DNA of 64,000 nucleotides from an uncultured Alistipes sp. (GCA_900544175.1 UQUN01000011.1:1-64000), one strand, 5' to 3'; positions 24,629 to 34,397 are shown, counted from the stretch's first letter. A program made the numbers and translations. The notes: a model not told the origin generated them from the sequence alone.

Positions 24629-26081
24629 CTAATGTCTCGTCTTTCGTAAAAATCCTAAGACTATATCCTTTATTTCAAAATATTCCGGAAGTCTAAAGGT
24701 CTCGCAAAGGCCGATTGCCACAACGGATCCGGCACACAACTGCACGAGCAGCATCCATATGGGGTGTAAGTCAAGCAGGGACAGGAAGTAGACGCAGGCG
24801 GCCATCACTACGGCTATGCCAAGTGACGGCAGAATGTCCTTTATCTGACTCCACATAGAGTACCCTAAATATTTGCCGGAGTAGTAAGAATTCAAATAAT
24901 AATCAAAGATGTTTACGCAAACACTACACCACAGCATCCATTTGATATTGATGAATATTCCCATAATCAAAGGGATTACTCCCACCAATTTCTTCAATAT
25001 TTCCAATCTCAAAAACAAATCCGAGCGTCCTTGAACCTGCAGCATATTAAGATTTATAGCATGCAATGGATACAATGATGCAGATATAACTATAATGCGC
25101 AGATATTCAGCTCCCTCTAACCATTTATCTCCTATAAGTACTATTACCAATGAATCCGATACCGCTCCTAATCCGAAAAGAAGAATGAATGACATAAGCA
25201 TCGTCACTTTTATAATTCTCCTATAACCATCTTTCAGCCTTTCTTGATCATCCTGGATAGAGCTTAGTATAGGGTAACTTACACGCTGTATAACGTTCGT
25301 CATATTTGACGAAAATATGTCAGAAAACTGCTTGCCTCTAGTATATTGCCCTAAGGTCTCAGTAGAGTAACATTTTTCCGATAACCAGCTGATAGATTTC
25401 CTTCCATGTAACATTTATCAATTGAGACACCATTAATTTCCATCCGAAATTGAACAAATCCCTAAATGAATTCCATGAAAACCTTAACTTCGGTGTCCAT
25501 CGATTAAATATCCAGAGAAAGACGGTATTTATTATCTGACGGCATAACTGCTGGCCTGCAAGACTCCACACACCATATCCTGTAAACGCCATCCATATTC
25601 CTAAAACGCCACTGCTTATCGAGGCTATCAATGAGACTTTTGTCTGAGTCCTGAAATCAACATGCCTTATAAGAATCGTACGCTGTATTATTGCCAATGC
25701 ATTGACAACAATTATCACGGACATCACTCTTATCAAGGGTATCAATTCCGGTTCTTTAAGGAAACGGCTGATCCATGGTGCTCCAAAGTACATGACAGCC
25801 ACCATGAACAGACTGATAACCAGATTGAAGATAAAAGTGGTGTCGTAATCTATGGACTCGACATTCTTCTTTCGGATCAAAGCATTGGAAAAACCGCTGT
25901 CCACGATACTGTTCAATATGGCTATAATTATCAGTATATAGCCGATAAGACCATATTCATGGGGTGTCAGCAAACGTGCCAGAACAAGGCCGACCAGAAA
26001 AGTTATTCCCTGATTGGCGACATTGTCCACGGCACTCCAGAAAGTACCTTTTACGGTTTTTTTCTTTAGGGACTCTGACAT
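24629..26081 (-). pseudogene. Wzx-like polysaccharide flippase (MATE/MOP superfamily), frameshifted at an A5 run
   Basis: The N-terminal half (25359-26081, MSESLKKKTVKGTFW) and the C-terminal half (24629-25414) together make one WzxC/TuaB-like flippase of about 480 aa with 12-14 membrane segments. The first frame ends IGKMLLY at a TGA. With four instead of five A at 25373-25377 it reads IGKCYSTETLGQYTRGKQFS, the conserved loop of the family, and continues uninterrupted. As written, the flippase is split, which would block export unless bypassed. It could be a true mutation, a phase-off state or an assembly indel. The start at 26081 excludes a short non-family extension to 26099. Confidence 0.85.
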
Positions 26082-26174
26082 ATGCCAGCTATATGGCATG
26101 GACTTTTATCAGACACCGGTGTGGTGTCCGAAGCGGTCAACACCGTTTCTTATCGATTGAAATTATCTGATGAA

Positions 26175-26570
26175 TTACCAGCGGGCGAGTTCGGCAAGGA
26201 AGCGGGTGAGCATGGACAGTACCTTCTTGATGTGCTCAAGTGCCTTGGGGGCGGCATTCATTTCCGTAACACGGGCACGGATATCGCGGGCAAGGTCCTC
26301 TATGGACTTCGAGGCGGCCTCAAGACGGTCGACTATTGCCTCCGAACTCGACTCTATCAGTTCACGTTCAAGATCTCTGAGGGTCAAAGCCGTCTTCTCA
26401 AGGCCCAGTCTTACATCTTCGTTCAAGGATGAATCAAGACGCAAGGCGTCATTCTCGGCGATGGCTTCCCGTACATCTTCCAATGTCCGCTTCCTGTCAG
26501 TGTCTGTCTGAGGGACAGAAACCTGCCTCTGCCGCAATCCTGAGCCATGTTGTATATCTCTGCCGTCCAT
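26175..26570 (-). CDS. Small helical protein of unknown function
   Basis: 131 aa, charged, almost fully helical in appearance, with heptad-like stretches from about residue 27 (DVREAIAENDALRLDS, then LEKTALTLRDLERELIESSS) suggesting a coiled coil. No signal peptide or membrane segment. It starts 20 nt after the lipoprotein gene at 26591-27523 and the two are probably one operon. No family recognised; co-action with the lipoprotein is inferred from spacing. Confidence 0.6.
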   Translation of the reverse strand: MDGRDIQHGSGLRQRQVSVPQTDTDRKRTLEDVREAIAENDALRLDSSLNEDVRLGLEKTALTLRDLERELIESSSEAIVDRLEAASKSIEDLARDIRARVTEMNAAPKALEHIKKVLSMLTRFLAELARW

Positions 26571-26590
26571 CTGCCGTCAAATAATCGATT

Positions 26591-27523
26591 CTACATATCC
26601 AAAGGTTCCTTCAGTCTGTCCGCCACCTGCGAGGCCAGACGGTTGAAGCGCAGCAACTCATCCCACAACTCCTGCTCCACATCCTTTTTCCCTAACGCGA
26701 AATCATCGGCCAGTCTGGCATGAGCGTTCTTAAGAGAGCGTAATGCCGAGACACAACTGTTTCTTATATCGGAAAGATTCTCCGCACGGCGCAGAAGATC
26801 CACATACATCCTGTCCTCTGCTACAGGAGCATAGTGTCCTGCAACCTCCATATACCTAAGATAAGCGGAATAGTTGTCCCTTACCGCCGCCTGCTCGTGG
26901 TCGATCAGCATGTCCATCTCTTCTCCGCGAAGGATGTCCATCAACGAATCACAGCTGGCGGAGACGAGCGTGTCCGCCGCAATGACTATATCCTTCACTG
27001 AAACAGCCTGCACTGACTGCGCTATCTCTTCCAGCACATAGCCCAGCACCTTGCCGGCCAGTCTTGCATAACCTTCCGGAACTTCCTCTGATACAGCATC
27101 GAGTCTATTGAACCTGTATACTACAGAATCGACCCGGTTACCTATGCCCCTGATCTCAGTCCCGTAACTCTTCCAGCGGGACTCAGAACTGAGACTACGC
27201 AATGCTCTTATATAACTGTTAAGGACATCTACATATATTTCCGACTTGCGGACAAGCGAGACATCTTCCATGGATGCCTCCGCCAGAGAAGTCAGCTCAT
27301 CAAAACGGGCCTGGCCTGAAGAAAAGGACGATGCGTAGAACAGTCCTCTTTCCATTCGTATCGCGGACATCTCCGAGAACAGGACTACCGGTGAACGTGA
27401 CACTGTGTCGCTCCTGAACGCAAGATTCCTCACGGCCTCGAGCTGCGTCTTGGACAAAGGGGAACAGGCAAGCAATGCCAGCCCTGTCAAGCTAATTATC
27501 AGGAGATTGCGTATACAACACAT
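26591..27523 (-). CDS. Helical lipoprotein of unknown function
   Basis: 310 aa with a lipoprotein signal peptide (NLLIISLTGLALLAC, lipobox LLAC, predicted Cys20). The mature part is mostly Leu/Glu/Ser/Arg helices without recognisable motifs. It lies between the CapD-like dehydratase and the flippase gene, at the upstream border of the polysaccharide locus, so a role in export or attachment is possible, but the protein could also be unrelated. No homologue recognised. The 153-nt gap to the dehydratase gene shows no clear promoter. Confidence 0.65.
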   Translation of the reverse strand: MCCIRNLLIISLTGLALLACSPLSKTQLEAVRNLAFRSDTVSRSPVVLFSEMSAIRMERGLFYASSFSSGQARFDELTSLAEASMEDVSLVRKSEIYVDVLNSYIRALRSLSSESRWKSYGTEIRGIGNRVDSVVYRFNRLDAVSEEVPEGYARLAGKVLGYVLEEIAQSVQAVSVKDIVIAADTLVSASCDSLMDILRGEEMDMLIDHEQAAVRDNYSAYLRYMEVAGHYAPVAEDRMYVDLLRRAENLSDIRNSCVSALRSLKNAHARLADDFALGKKDVEQELWDELLRFNRLASQVADRLKEPLDM

Positions 27524-27676
27524 ATAATGTCCATCTACAGCTTCGCCTCCTGAGTCCCATCACCCATGCTATACAGCTACGGCTTCCGGATCCCAGCAGG
27601 CTGGTCTTTTATTTCAGTTTTCAATCTCGGCAACTGGCGCACTGCACCCAGTCCTCACCCGGCCCCACCTGTCTAA

Positions 27677-29629
27677 CTATTCCCCTTCCTTGTCAAGTCT
27701 CTGATATCTTGAGTTCGTGCTTTTATACTCAGGAACCATGCGCTTCATGGACAGGACCGTATCGTCTTTTTTCATACTTAAAGTATGCTCGTACAGATCC
27801 TTCAGTTCCCGATTGACCTCCTCCATATCATACTCCCTTACCTTGGCACGGAAAATCTTTTTGTGTACTGTAGGAAGCGTATTTTCTTCATCCTTCAGAA
27901 GTTCCTCATACAGTTTCTCTCCAGGACGCAGTCCCACATATTTTATCTCGATATCCTTGCCGAGTTCGAGACCGGACAGGGAAATCATCTTCTTCGCCAG
28001 ATCATCTATCTTCACGGGGTCGCCCATGTCGAAGACAAATATGTCATTGCCCTCACCCATTGTGGCCGCTTCCAGAACAAGAGAGCAAGCCTCGGATATG
28101 GTCATGAAATAACGTATGATACGCGGATCCGTGACAGTCACCGGGCCTCCCTTTGCGATCTGCTCCTTAAATAAAGGTATGACGGAGCCGTTGGATCCCA
28201 ATACATTGCCGAAGCGCGTCGTCACGAACTTTGTCTTGCCGCTGACCCTTCCTGCCATGATCTCATTTCCTATTGTCTGGACATATATCTCCGCGATACG
28301 CTTGGAAGCCCCCATTACGTTGGTAGGGTTGACAGCCTTGTCGGTGGATATCATGACGAATTTTTCCACGTCATACTTGATGGACGCATCCACCACGTTC
28401 TTTGTACCGAAAACATTGGAGTGTACGGCCTCCACGGGATTGGACTCCATAAGAGGAACGTGCTTGTAGGCGGCCGCATGGAATACCACATTGGGACGAT
28501 ACTTGTCGAACAGCTGGTCTATACGCTCCCTGTTGCGGACATCCGCTATGACGAACTTCTTCTCCACTCTGGGTGCCTGAGAACGGAGTTCCAGCTGCAT
28601 GTTGTGCATCGGAGTCTCTGCGAAGTCCACAAGTATCAGCTTGCGGATAGGCATGTTGACCAACTGACGGCACAGCTCACTTCCAATGGAGCCAGCACCT
28701 CCAGTCACCACTACAACCTTGTCCGTCAGGAACTCACGTATCTCCAGAATACTGATCTTTATCTCGTCCCGGCCCAACAGGTCCTCAATCTTGATTTCCC
28801 TGATCTTCGCACGGAATATACTGTCGTCAAAATTGGCCAATGAGGGCTTAACCAGAATCTGTATCCTTCTCTCCGAACAGAACTTCAGAATCCTGTTCTC
28901 CTCATTGCGGGCCGCGACATTGCTGGGGAACACCATGGCAGCAACCAGCTTCGATGTCACCAGCCTTGCGAAGTCCCTCTTGTTCTCTATGTGGTAGACC
29001 TTGTAGCCGCAAAGCAGGTTGTTCTTCCCGTTCTTGTCGGTGGTGACGAAACCTACGCAACGGTACTTCGTGTGCGTGGTCTTCTCCAAGAAACTCAGTG
29101 TATATACAGAATCATCGTCTGTTCCGTATATAAGGGTATTCTTGACGTAATATTCAGGCACGCTGCTGGACGTGAGCATGCTGTAGATATTCGTAATAAG
29201 TATGCGTGCAAGTATGAGCAGGAACGGGGTGAGCACCATGTCCAGTATTGCGAATACGACAATCCACTTGCCATCTAGGAAGATGGAAGGACGGACATCC
29301 GCCGAATAGAGAATGAGCAGCATGATTACACCCTTCAGAATGGATGCAAACGATATACGCCACATCTCACGCATGGTCGTGTGTCGGACAACCCCGGCAT
29401 AGCTCTTGGTAAAGAAGAAGACTATGAGCGACACCACTGCGGACACAGCGGCTCCAGCCATATAAAATAAAGGCGGCACCTTGCCCGAAGGCGTGAAATA
29501 GTCAAATACACCGAGGACCAGGACTGTCGAACACACAGATATCACCACATCTATTAGAAGTACGAAATATCTGTTTACATAATGCTTTGTAAAATAAGCT
29601 ACTATCTTGTCTATTCTATCGTTTTTCAT
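27677..29629 (-). CDS. CapD/PglF/WbpM-type nucleoside-diphosphate-sugar 4,6-dehydratase
   Basis: Converts UDP-GlcNAc to a UDP-4-keto-6-deoxy sugar, the first step toward bacillosamine, QuiNAc or FucNAc derivatives. Four N-terminal membrane segments (about residues 10-130) are followed by a NAD-binding domain starting VVVTGGAGSIGSELCRQL, and the SDR active site STDKAVNPTNVMGASKR, where Met replaces the usual Tyr as in WbpM/PglF. Length is standard (650 aa). The start at 29629 (MKNDRIDKIV) is favoured because a promoter (-7 box 29654-29661) lies just upstream, inside the longer frame. It feeds the aminotransferases of the adjacent locus. Confidence 0.92.
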   Translation of the reverse strand: MKNDRIDKIVAYFTKHYVNRYFVLLIDVVISVCSTVLVLGVFDYFTPSGKVPPLFYMAGAAVSAVVSLIVFFFTKSYAGVVRHTTMREMWRISFASILKGVIMLLILYSADVRPSIFLDGKWIVVFAILDMVLTPFLLILARILITNIYSMLTSSSVPEYYVKNTLIYGTDDDSVYTLSFLEKTTHTKYRCVGFVTTDKNGKNNLLCGYKVYHIENKRDFARLVTSKLVAAMVFPSNVAARNEENRILKFCSERRIQILVKPSLANFDDSIFRAKIREIKIEDLLGRDEIKISILEIREFLTDKVVVVTGGAGSIGSELCRQLVNMPIRKLILVDFAETPMHNMQLELRSQAPRVEKKFVIADVRNRERIDQLFDKYRPNVVFHAAAYKHVPLMESNPVEAVHSNVFGTKNVVDASIKYDVEKFVMISTDKAVNPTNVMGASKRIAEIYVQTIGNEIMAGRVSGKTKFVTTRFGNVLGSNGSVIPLFKEQIAKGGPVTVTDPRIIRYFMTISEACSLVLEAATMGEGNDIFVFDMGDPVKIDDLAKKMISLSGLELGKDIEIKYVGLRPGEKLYEELLKDEENTLPTVHKKIFRAKVREYDMEEVNRELKDLYEHTLSMKKDDTVLSMKRMVPEYKSTNSRYQRLDKEGE

Positions 29630-29653
29630 ATTATTCAGGTGCAGACTGAAATA

Positions 29654-29687
29654 CAAATTTAATATAAATTTACTTACATACGACAAA
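29654..29687 (-). promoter_or_regulatory. Bacteroidetes promoter of the CapD-like gene
   Basis: On the minus strand TTTG (29687-29684) is followed after 22 nt by TAAATTTG (29661-29654), close to the TTTG-N19-21-TAnnTTTG consensus. Transcription would start about 15-20 nt before the ATG at 29629, which decides that start codon over the one at 29686. Confidence 0.65.
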
Positions 29688-29709
29688 ATTTATACCAATA
29701 CGCACCGAA

Positions 29710-31893
29710 TCACCTGCTGAGCAGCATCTCCCGATACTTGGGCAGAGGCCACAGATCATCATCCACCAGCATTTCCAGCTTGTCCGCAACCTCCCTTATC
29801 CTGCCCATATAAGGAAGCACCTCGGAAGAATACGCCTCCGCCCTCTCCGTGATGTCCTGAATAGAGTTGGCCTTCCTGCGCGCCTCTATCATGTCATGCA
29901 CGTATACCCTGAGAGACTCCACATATCCGGATATCTTTTCTATCACAATCAGCTGTGACGGACACATGGCGGCCATCCGGTCCCGTCCGAAAAGGTCCGT
30001 AAGCCCCCGGCAGTTGTCGAGGAGCGTATTCTGGAACTTGACCGCTGTCGGTATGACATGGTTGACAATCAAGTCTCCCAATACCCTGGCCTCTATCTGC
30101 AGCTTCTTTGTGAAGGTCTCCTGCTGCACCTCGTAACGGGCATAAAGTTCGCGGTCCGAAAGTATGTCCAGCTCCGAAAAAAGCTTTATGGTGGATCCGT
30201 CCACAAGGGCCTTGTTGGCCTCAGGCACGGTTGTCAGAGCCTTAAGGCCCCTTCTGGCGGCCTCCTCGTGCCACTCTCTGCTGTATCCGTTTCCTTCAAA
30301 ACGTATAGCCTTGGATTCCAGTACATACTGACGTATAACACTGAATATGGCATCATCGTGCTTCTCCCCGGCGGCCATGCGTGTGTCCACCAGTGAACGG
30401 AAACGCACAAGCTGTTCGGCTACGGCAGCATTGAGTACATACATCGGAGCCGACACGTTTACGGACGATCCGACAGCCCTGAACTCAAAACGGTTGCCGG
30501 TAAAGGCGAAAGGAGATGTCCTGTTCCTGTCAGTGTTGTCAGGAAGTATCTCCGGAATCTCCCCCACCACCTTGAGCCTGGCATGCTCCTCGTCCGTCTC
30601 ACCGAGGTCGGCCATATCCTCTATGCTCCTGAGCACCTTGTCCAGAGTAGTACCCACAAACACCGACATGACCGCAGGAGGTGCCTCATTACCGCCGAGC
30701 CTGTAGGAATTACCAAGCGACGCGACACTGGACATAAGCAGAAAATTATGCTCGTATACAGCCCTGATGACTGACACGAATATACTTAGGAACTGAAGAT
30801 TGGTCCTTGGAGTCCGGCCGGGAGAAAGAAGGTTCACACCGGTGTCCGTCACCATGGACCAGTTGCAGTGCTTTCCGGAGCCGTTCACCCCGTCAAACGG
30901 CTTTTCGTGGAAAAGCACCTTGAAATGGTGCTTTTTCGCCACCTTTCTCATCAGAAGCATGAGAATAAGGTTATGGTCTATCGCCAGGTTCGCCTCGCAA
31001 TACAGGGGAGCACATTCGAACTGATTGGGAGCTACTTCATTGTGGCGTGTCTTGAGCAGAATTCCAAGCTTGTAGGCAAGTGTCTCGAAATCCTTCATAA
31101 ACGCCATTGTCCTGGATGGAATGGTGCCGAAATAGTGATCCTCAAGCTGCTGATCCTTCGCCGCAGTATGCCCAAGAAGTGTCCTGCTGCATATCTGAAG
31201 GTCCGGCCTGGCCCTGTAGAATGCATCATCGATGAGGAAATATTCCTGTTCAGGCCCAAGCATGACCCCGACTTTCCGGACATTCCGGTCAAACAGACGC
31301 ACTACATCAAGTGCGGCCCTGTCCAATGCCCTAAGAGACTTGAGCATAGGGACCTTCATATCCGGGGCCTCACCTGTATACGACACGAAGACAGTCGGTA
31401 TACAGAGAGTATTGTCGATGATGAACGCAGGTGAACTCGGATCCCAGGCCGTGTATCCTCTTGCCTCGAATGTATTCCTGAGTCCTCCGTTAGGGAAACT
31501 GGAAGCATCGGGTTCCTGCTGCACCAAAGTGCTGCCTTTGAAATTCTCGAAGACGTCTCCGGAAAGGTCCCTGTCCACAAAAGCCTCGTGCTTCTCTGCT
31601 GTAGAATCTGTCATGGGATGAAACCAATGGGTATAATGCGTAGCACCCATTTCCACAGCCCAGGCCTTCATGCCGGCAGCTATCTGGTCAGCGAACTTAC
31701 GGTCAACAGCGCCACCGTCCTTGATGGCTGTGACCACCTCCGCATATGCGTCAGGAGACAAATACCTGCGCATCTTCTCAAGTGTAAGTACGTTCTGTCC
31801 GAAATACACGGACACCGGTCTGTCCTCATCGTAGAACCTCTCCGCCTTGCGGGTAGAGAACTCTTCGAGAGCACGCATTCTTAAATTACTCAT
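29710..31893 (-). CDS. glnN: Glutamine synthetase type III
   Basis: Makes glutamine from glutamate, ammonia and ATP; in Bacteroidetes GSIII is often the main ammonia-assimilating enzyme. At 727 aa it has the long GSIII form, with the N-terminal FGQNVLTLEKMRRYLS, MGATHYTHWFHPMT, the metal-binding GPEQEYFLID near 215 and KTRHNEVAPNQFE followed by FDGVNGSGKHCNWS. The downstream glutaminyl cyclotransferase gene overlaps its stop by 8 nt. Functionally apart from the polysaccharide locus, but its glutamine is an amino donor for aminotransferase chemistry. Confidence 0.97.
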   Translation of the reverse strand: MSNLRMRALEEFSTRKAERFYDEDRPVSVYFGQNVLTLEKMRRYLSPDAYAEVVTAIKDGGAVDRKFADQIAAGMKAWAVEMGATHYTHWFHPMTDSTAEKHEAFVDRDLSGDVFENFKGSTLVQQEPDASSFPNGGLRNTFEARGYTAWDPSSPAFIIDNTLCIPTVFVSYTGEAPDMKVPMLKSLRALDRAALDVVRLFDRNVRKVGVMLGPEQEYFLIDDAFYRARPDLQICSRTLLGHTAAKDQQLEDHYFGTIPSRTMAFMKDFETLAYKLGILLKTRHNEVAPNQFECAPLYCEANLAIDHNLILMLLMRKVAKKHHFKVLFHEKPFDGVNGSGKHCNWSMVTDTGVNLLSPGRTPRTNLQFLSIFVSVIRAVYEHNFLLMSSVASLGNSYRLGGNEAPPAVMSVFVGTTLDKVLRSIEDMADLGETDEEHARLKVVGEIPEILPDNTDRNRTSPFAFTGNRFEFRAVGSSVNVSAPMYVLNAAVAEQLVRFRSLVDTRMAAGEKHDDAIFSVIRQYVLESKAIRFEGNGYSREWHEEAARRGLKALTTVPEANKALVDGSTIKLFSELDILSDRELYARYEVQQETFTKKLQIEARVLGDLIVNHVIPTAVKFQNTLLDNCRGLTDLFGRDRMAAMCPSQLIVIEKISGYVESLRVYVHDMIEARRKANSIQDITERAEAYSSEVLPYMGRIREVADKLEMLVDDDLWPLPKYREMLLSR

Positions 31894-32695
31894 CGGTCAT
31901 CTGCTTTACTGATACTTTATACATCCTCGGCCAGTATTTCCCCGACAGATAGACGGAACCATCCTCCGGATTGTATGCGATACCGTTCAGAACATCGGTC
32001 GCTGATGTCTTGTACTCCGCATCAAGAAGACCGCGGCAGTCCAACTTGCCGGTAACTGCGCCCGTCACAGGATCTATGATGAAAATCTCGTCCAATCCGT
32101 AGATATTGGCCCATATCCTGCCGTCAATATACTCCAGTTCATTGATATAGCTGACCGGACGTCCTCCGTCCCTTACCGTAACCGAATGCTGCTCGATAAA
32201 AGTCACGGGGTCCCTGAATGACAGCCTGGACGTACCGTTGCTCATGATGAGAGAGCGCCCGTCGGTGGTAAGTCCCCAGCCCTGTCCCTGATACGGAAGC
32301 TCAGCCAGCTTCGTGAATGTCTCTATATCGTACACTAAGCAGACTTCTTCATACCACGTAAGTATGTATGCCAGGCCGTCGAACACGCATGAGCCCTCAC
32401 CGAAATAGTTCTCCGGGAACAGCTCGGTGCGCAGAACCTTTCCAGTTGCAGGATCCACCTGACGGAATGAAGATTCTCCATACTGTCCCGTACTCTCGTA
32501 CAGATCTCCCTTATAAAAAAACAGGCCCTGAGTATAAGCAGAAAGATCGTGTCTGATTGCCTCCTTGGAGCCGATGACATAATGCTCTACCGCCCCCGCG
32601 TCTCCGGTACCGCCCGGATACAGATGGCCTGCGAAGCCGGAAAACACAGCCGCGGCCGCGAGCGCGGCTGCTGGAACCAGGAATCCCTTACGCAT
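31886..32695 (-). CDS. Glutaminyl-peptide cyclotransferase (plant/bacterial glutamine cyclotransferase family)
   Basis: A 269-aa exported protein with a signal peptide (FLVPAAALAAAAVFSGFAG). The five-bladed propeller family converts N-terminal Gln of peptides to pyroglutamate. Family signatures seen: FTQGL-like AYTQGLFFYKGDLYESTGQYGES is split here across residues 54-76, followed by YFGEGSCVFDGLAYILTW, PYQGQGWGLTTDG, ELEYIDGRIWANIYG and NGIAYNPEDGSVYLSGKYWPRMY. It follows pyrG by 2 nt and overlaps glnN by 8 nt, so the three may be co-transcribed. Periplasmic action is expected. Confidence 0.9.
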   Translation of the reverse strand: MRKGFLVPAAALAAAAVFSGFAGHLYPGGTGDAGAVEHYVIGSKEAIRHDLSAYTQGLFFYKGDLYESTGQYGESSFRQVDPATGKVLRTELFPENYFGEGSCVFDGLAYILTWYEEVCLVYDIETFTKLAELPYQGQGWGLTTDGRSLIMSNGTSRLSFRDPVTFIEQHSVTVRDGGRPVSYINELEYIDGRIWANIYGLDEIFIIDPVTGAVTGKLDCRGLLDAEYKTSATDVLNGIAYNPEDGSVYLSGKYWPRMYKVSVKQMTDE

Positions 32696-32697
32696 CT

Positions 32698-34314
32698 TTA
32701 TTTCAGGTTATGATAGTCTAAAGCCGCTTTCACAAATGCCACGAATATGGGCTGAGGTCTCTCAGGAGTGCTTTTATACTCCGGATGGAACTGCACACCG
32801 ATAAAGAAAGGATGTTCCGGTATCTCCACAATCTCCACAAGTCCTGTCTCCGGATTACGCCCGCTTGTGCGCATTCCGGCCGCATTGAGCCTTTCCACAT
32901 ATTCGTTATTCAGCTCGTAACGGTGACGGTGTCTTTCGCTGATAAGCGGCTTGCCGTATATTCTGTACGCCAGCGAACCTTCCTCCACCTCGCACTGATA
33001 TGCTCCAAGACGCATAGTCCCCCCCTTTATGGTCGTTGTTTTCTGGTCCGCCATGAGATCGATCACGGGATTGGACGTATTGGCCTCCACCTCCGTGGTC
33101 ATGGCATCCTTCAGTCCCAGCACGTTGCGGGCAAACTCCACGACAGCCATCTGCATTCCGAGACAGATGCCGAAAAATGGAATACGGTTCTCACGCGCAT
33201 AACGGACAGCCTTGATCTTTCCTTCAAGTCCCCTCTCCCCAAAACCAGGGGCAATCAGGATTCCGTCCATTCCAGCCAGTTTCTCCTCCACATTGTCCTC
33301 GGTAAGATACTCGCTGTGAATGGGCACAACCTTTACCTTACAGCGATTGGCGGCCCCGGCATGTATGAACGACTCGAGGATGGACTTGTAGGCATCCTGA
33401 AGTTCCACGTACTTGCCTACAAGCGCGACGGTCACATGGTGCTCGGGCGATGTCAGACGGTCAATGAACGACTGCCATGCGCTCATGTCGGGCTCATTCA
33501 CGCGGTCGAGCAGGCCGAATTTCTCCAGCACGATCTCGTCCAGTTTCTCCTCACGCATCATAAGAGGCACCTTATATATAGTATCCGCATCTATTGACTC
33601 TATCACAGCATTGGGGCGTACGTTACAGAACAGGGCCAGCTTTTTCCGAAGTTCCGGCGAGAGCTTGTGTTCCGTGCGGCATATAAGTATGTCAGGCTGT
33701 ACTCCATCCTGCTGCAGCAGTTTTACAGAATGCTGGGTAGGCTTGGACTTCAGTTCCTTCGCGGCACTGAGATATGGGACTAAAGTCAGATGAATCACCA
33801 GACAGTCCTCATCAGGGAGTTCCCACTGCAACTGCCGCATGGCCTCTATGAACGGAAGCGACTCTATGTCTCCGACCGTTCCTCCTATCTCGGTAATAAT
33901 AACATCGTACTGCCCGCTCTTGCCGAGAAGCAGCATCCTCCGCTTGATCTCATCTGTAATGTGCGGAATGATCTGCACGGTCTTTCCAAGATATGCGCCC
34001 TGCCGTTCCTTGTCTATGACAGTGCGGTATATCTTTCCCGTAGTCACATTGTTCGCACGTGATGTGTAGATATTGAGGAATCTCTCATAATGGCCGAGAT
34101 CCAGATCCGTCTCAGCACCGTCCTCGGTGACGAAGCATTCGCCATGCTCGTAAGGATTCAGGGTACCCGGGTCCACATTGAGATACGGGTCGAATTTCTG
34201 GATCGTGACCCTGAGATTTCTGGACTGGAGAAGCTTGGCTAATGATGAAGATATTATACCCTTGCCCAAAGAGGAAACTACCCCTCCCGTAACGAAAACA
34301 TACTTTGCTGACAT
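32698..34314 (-). CDS. pyrG: CTP synthase
   Basis: Amidates UTP to CTP using glutamine. The 538-aa protein has the full two-domain form: synthetase domain from YVFVTGGVVSSLGKGI, with KFDPYLNVDPGTLNPYEHGE, and a C-terminal class I glutamine amidotransferase with the nucleophile Cys in FFGICLGMQM and the His-x-Glu in VQFHPEYKS. A TAACTTTG promoter lies 29 nt before the ATG. First gene of a probable pyrG-cyclotransferase-glnN operon, a grouping that ties it to glutamine supply. Confidence 0.98.
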   Translation of the reverse strand: MSAKYVFVTGGVVSSLGKGIISSSLAKLLQSRNLRVTIQKFDPYLNVDPGTLNPYEHGECFVTEDGAETDLDLGHYERFLNIYTSRANNVTTGKIYRTVIDKERQGAYLGKTVQIIPHITDEIKRRMLLLGKSGQYDVIITEIGGTVGDIESLPFIEAMRQLQWELPDEDCLVIHLTLVPYLSAAKELKSKPTQHSVKLLQQDGVQPDILICRTEHKLSPELRKKLALFCNVRPNAVIESIDADTIYKVPLMMREEKLDEIVLEKFGLLDRVNEPDMSAWQSFIDRLTSPEHHVTVALVGKYVELQDAYKSILESFIHAGAANRCKVKVVPIHSEYLTEDNVEEKLAGMDGILIAPGFGERGLEGKIKAVRYARENRIPFFGICLGMQMAVVEFARNVLGLKDAMTTEVEANTSNPVIDLMADQKTTTIKGGTMRLGAYQCEVEEGSLAYRIYGKPLISERHRHRYELNNEYVERLNAAGMRTSGRNPETGLVEIVEIPEHPFFIGVQFHPEYKSTPERPQPIFVAFVKAALDYHNLK

Positions 34315-34342
34315 ACGATGATATTATTTACTTACGGGGGTA

Positions 34343-34370
34343 CAAAGTTATGGTAAAAAAACTATCTTTG
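34343..34370. promoter_or_regulatory. Divergent promoters of pyrG and the thioesterase gene
   Basis: Minus-strand TAACTTTG (34350-34343) faces pyrG and plus-strand TATCTTTG (34363-34370) faces the acyl-ACP thioesterase gene; both match the TAnnTTTG -7 consensus. They are 12 bp apart, so the two polymerases would occupy overlapping DNA. Confidence 0.6.
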
Positions 34371-34397
34371 CAAGATATTTTTCAACCTCATTCCTGA

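Noticed and set aside
1..30000. Invertible capsule promoter flanked by inverted repeats, or UpxY/UpxZ regulators
   Set aside because: No long inverted repeats around a promoter and no NusG-like or UpxZ-like gene were seen in the locus.
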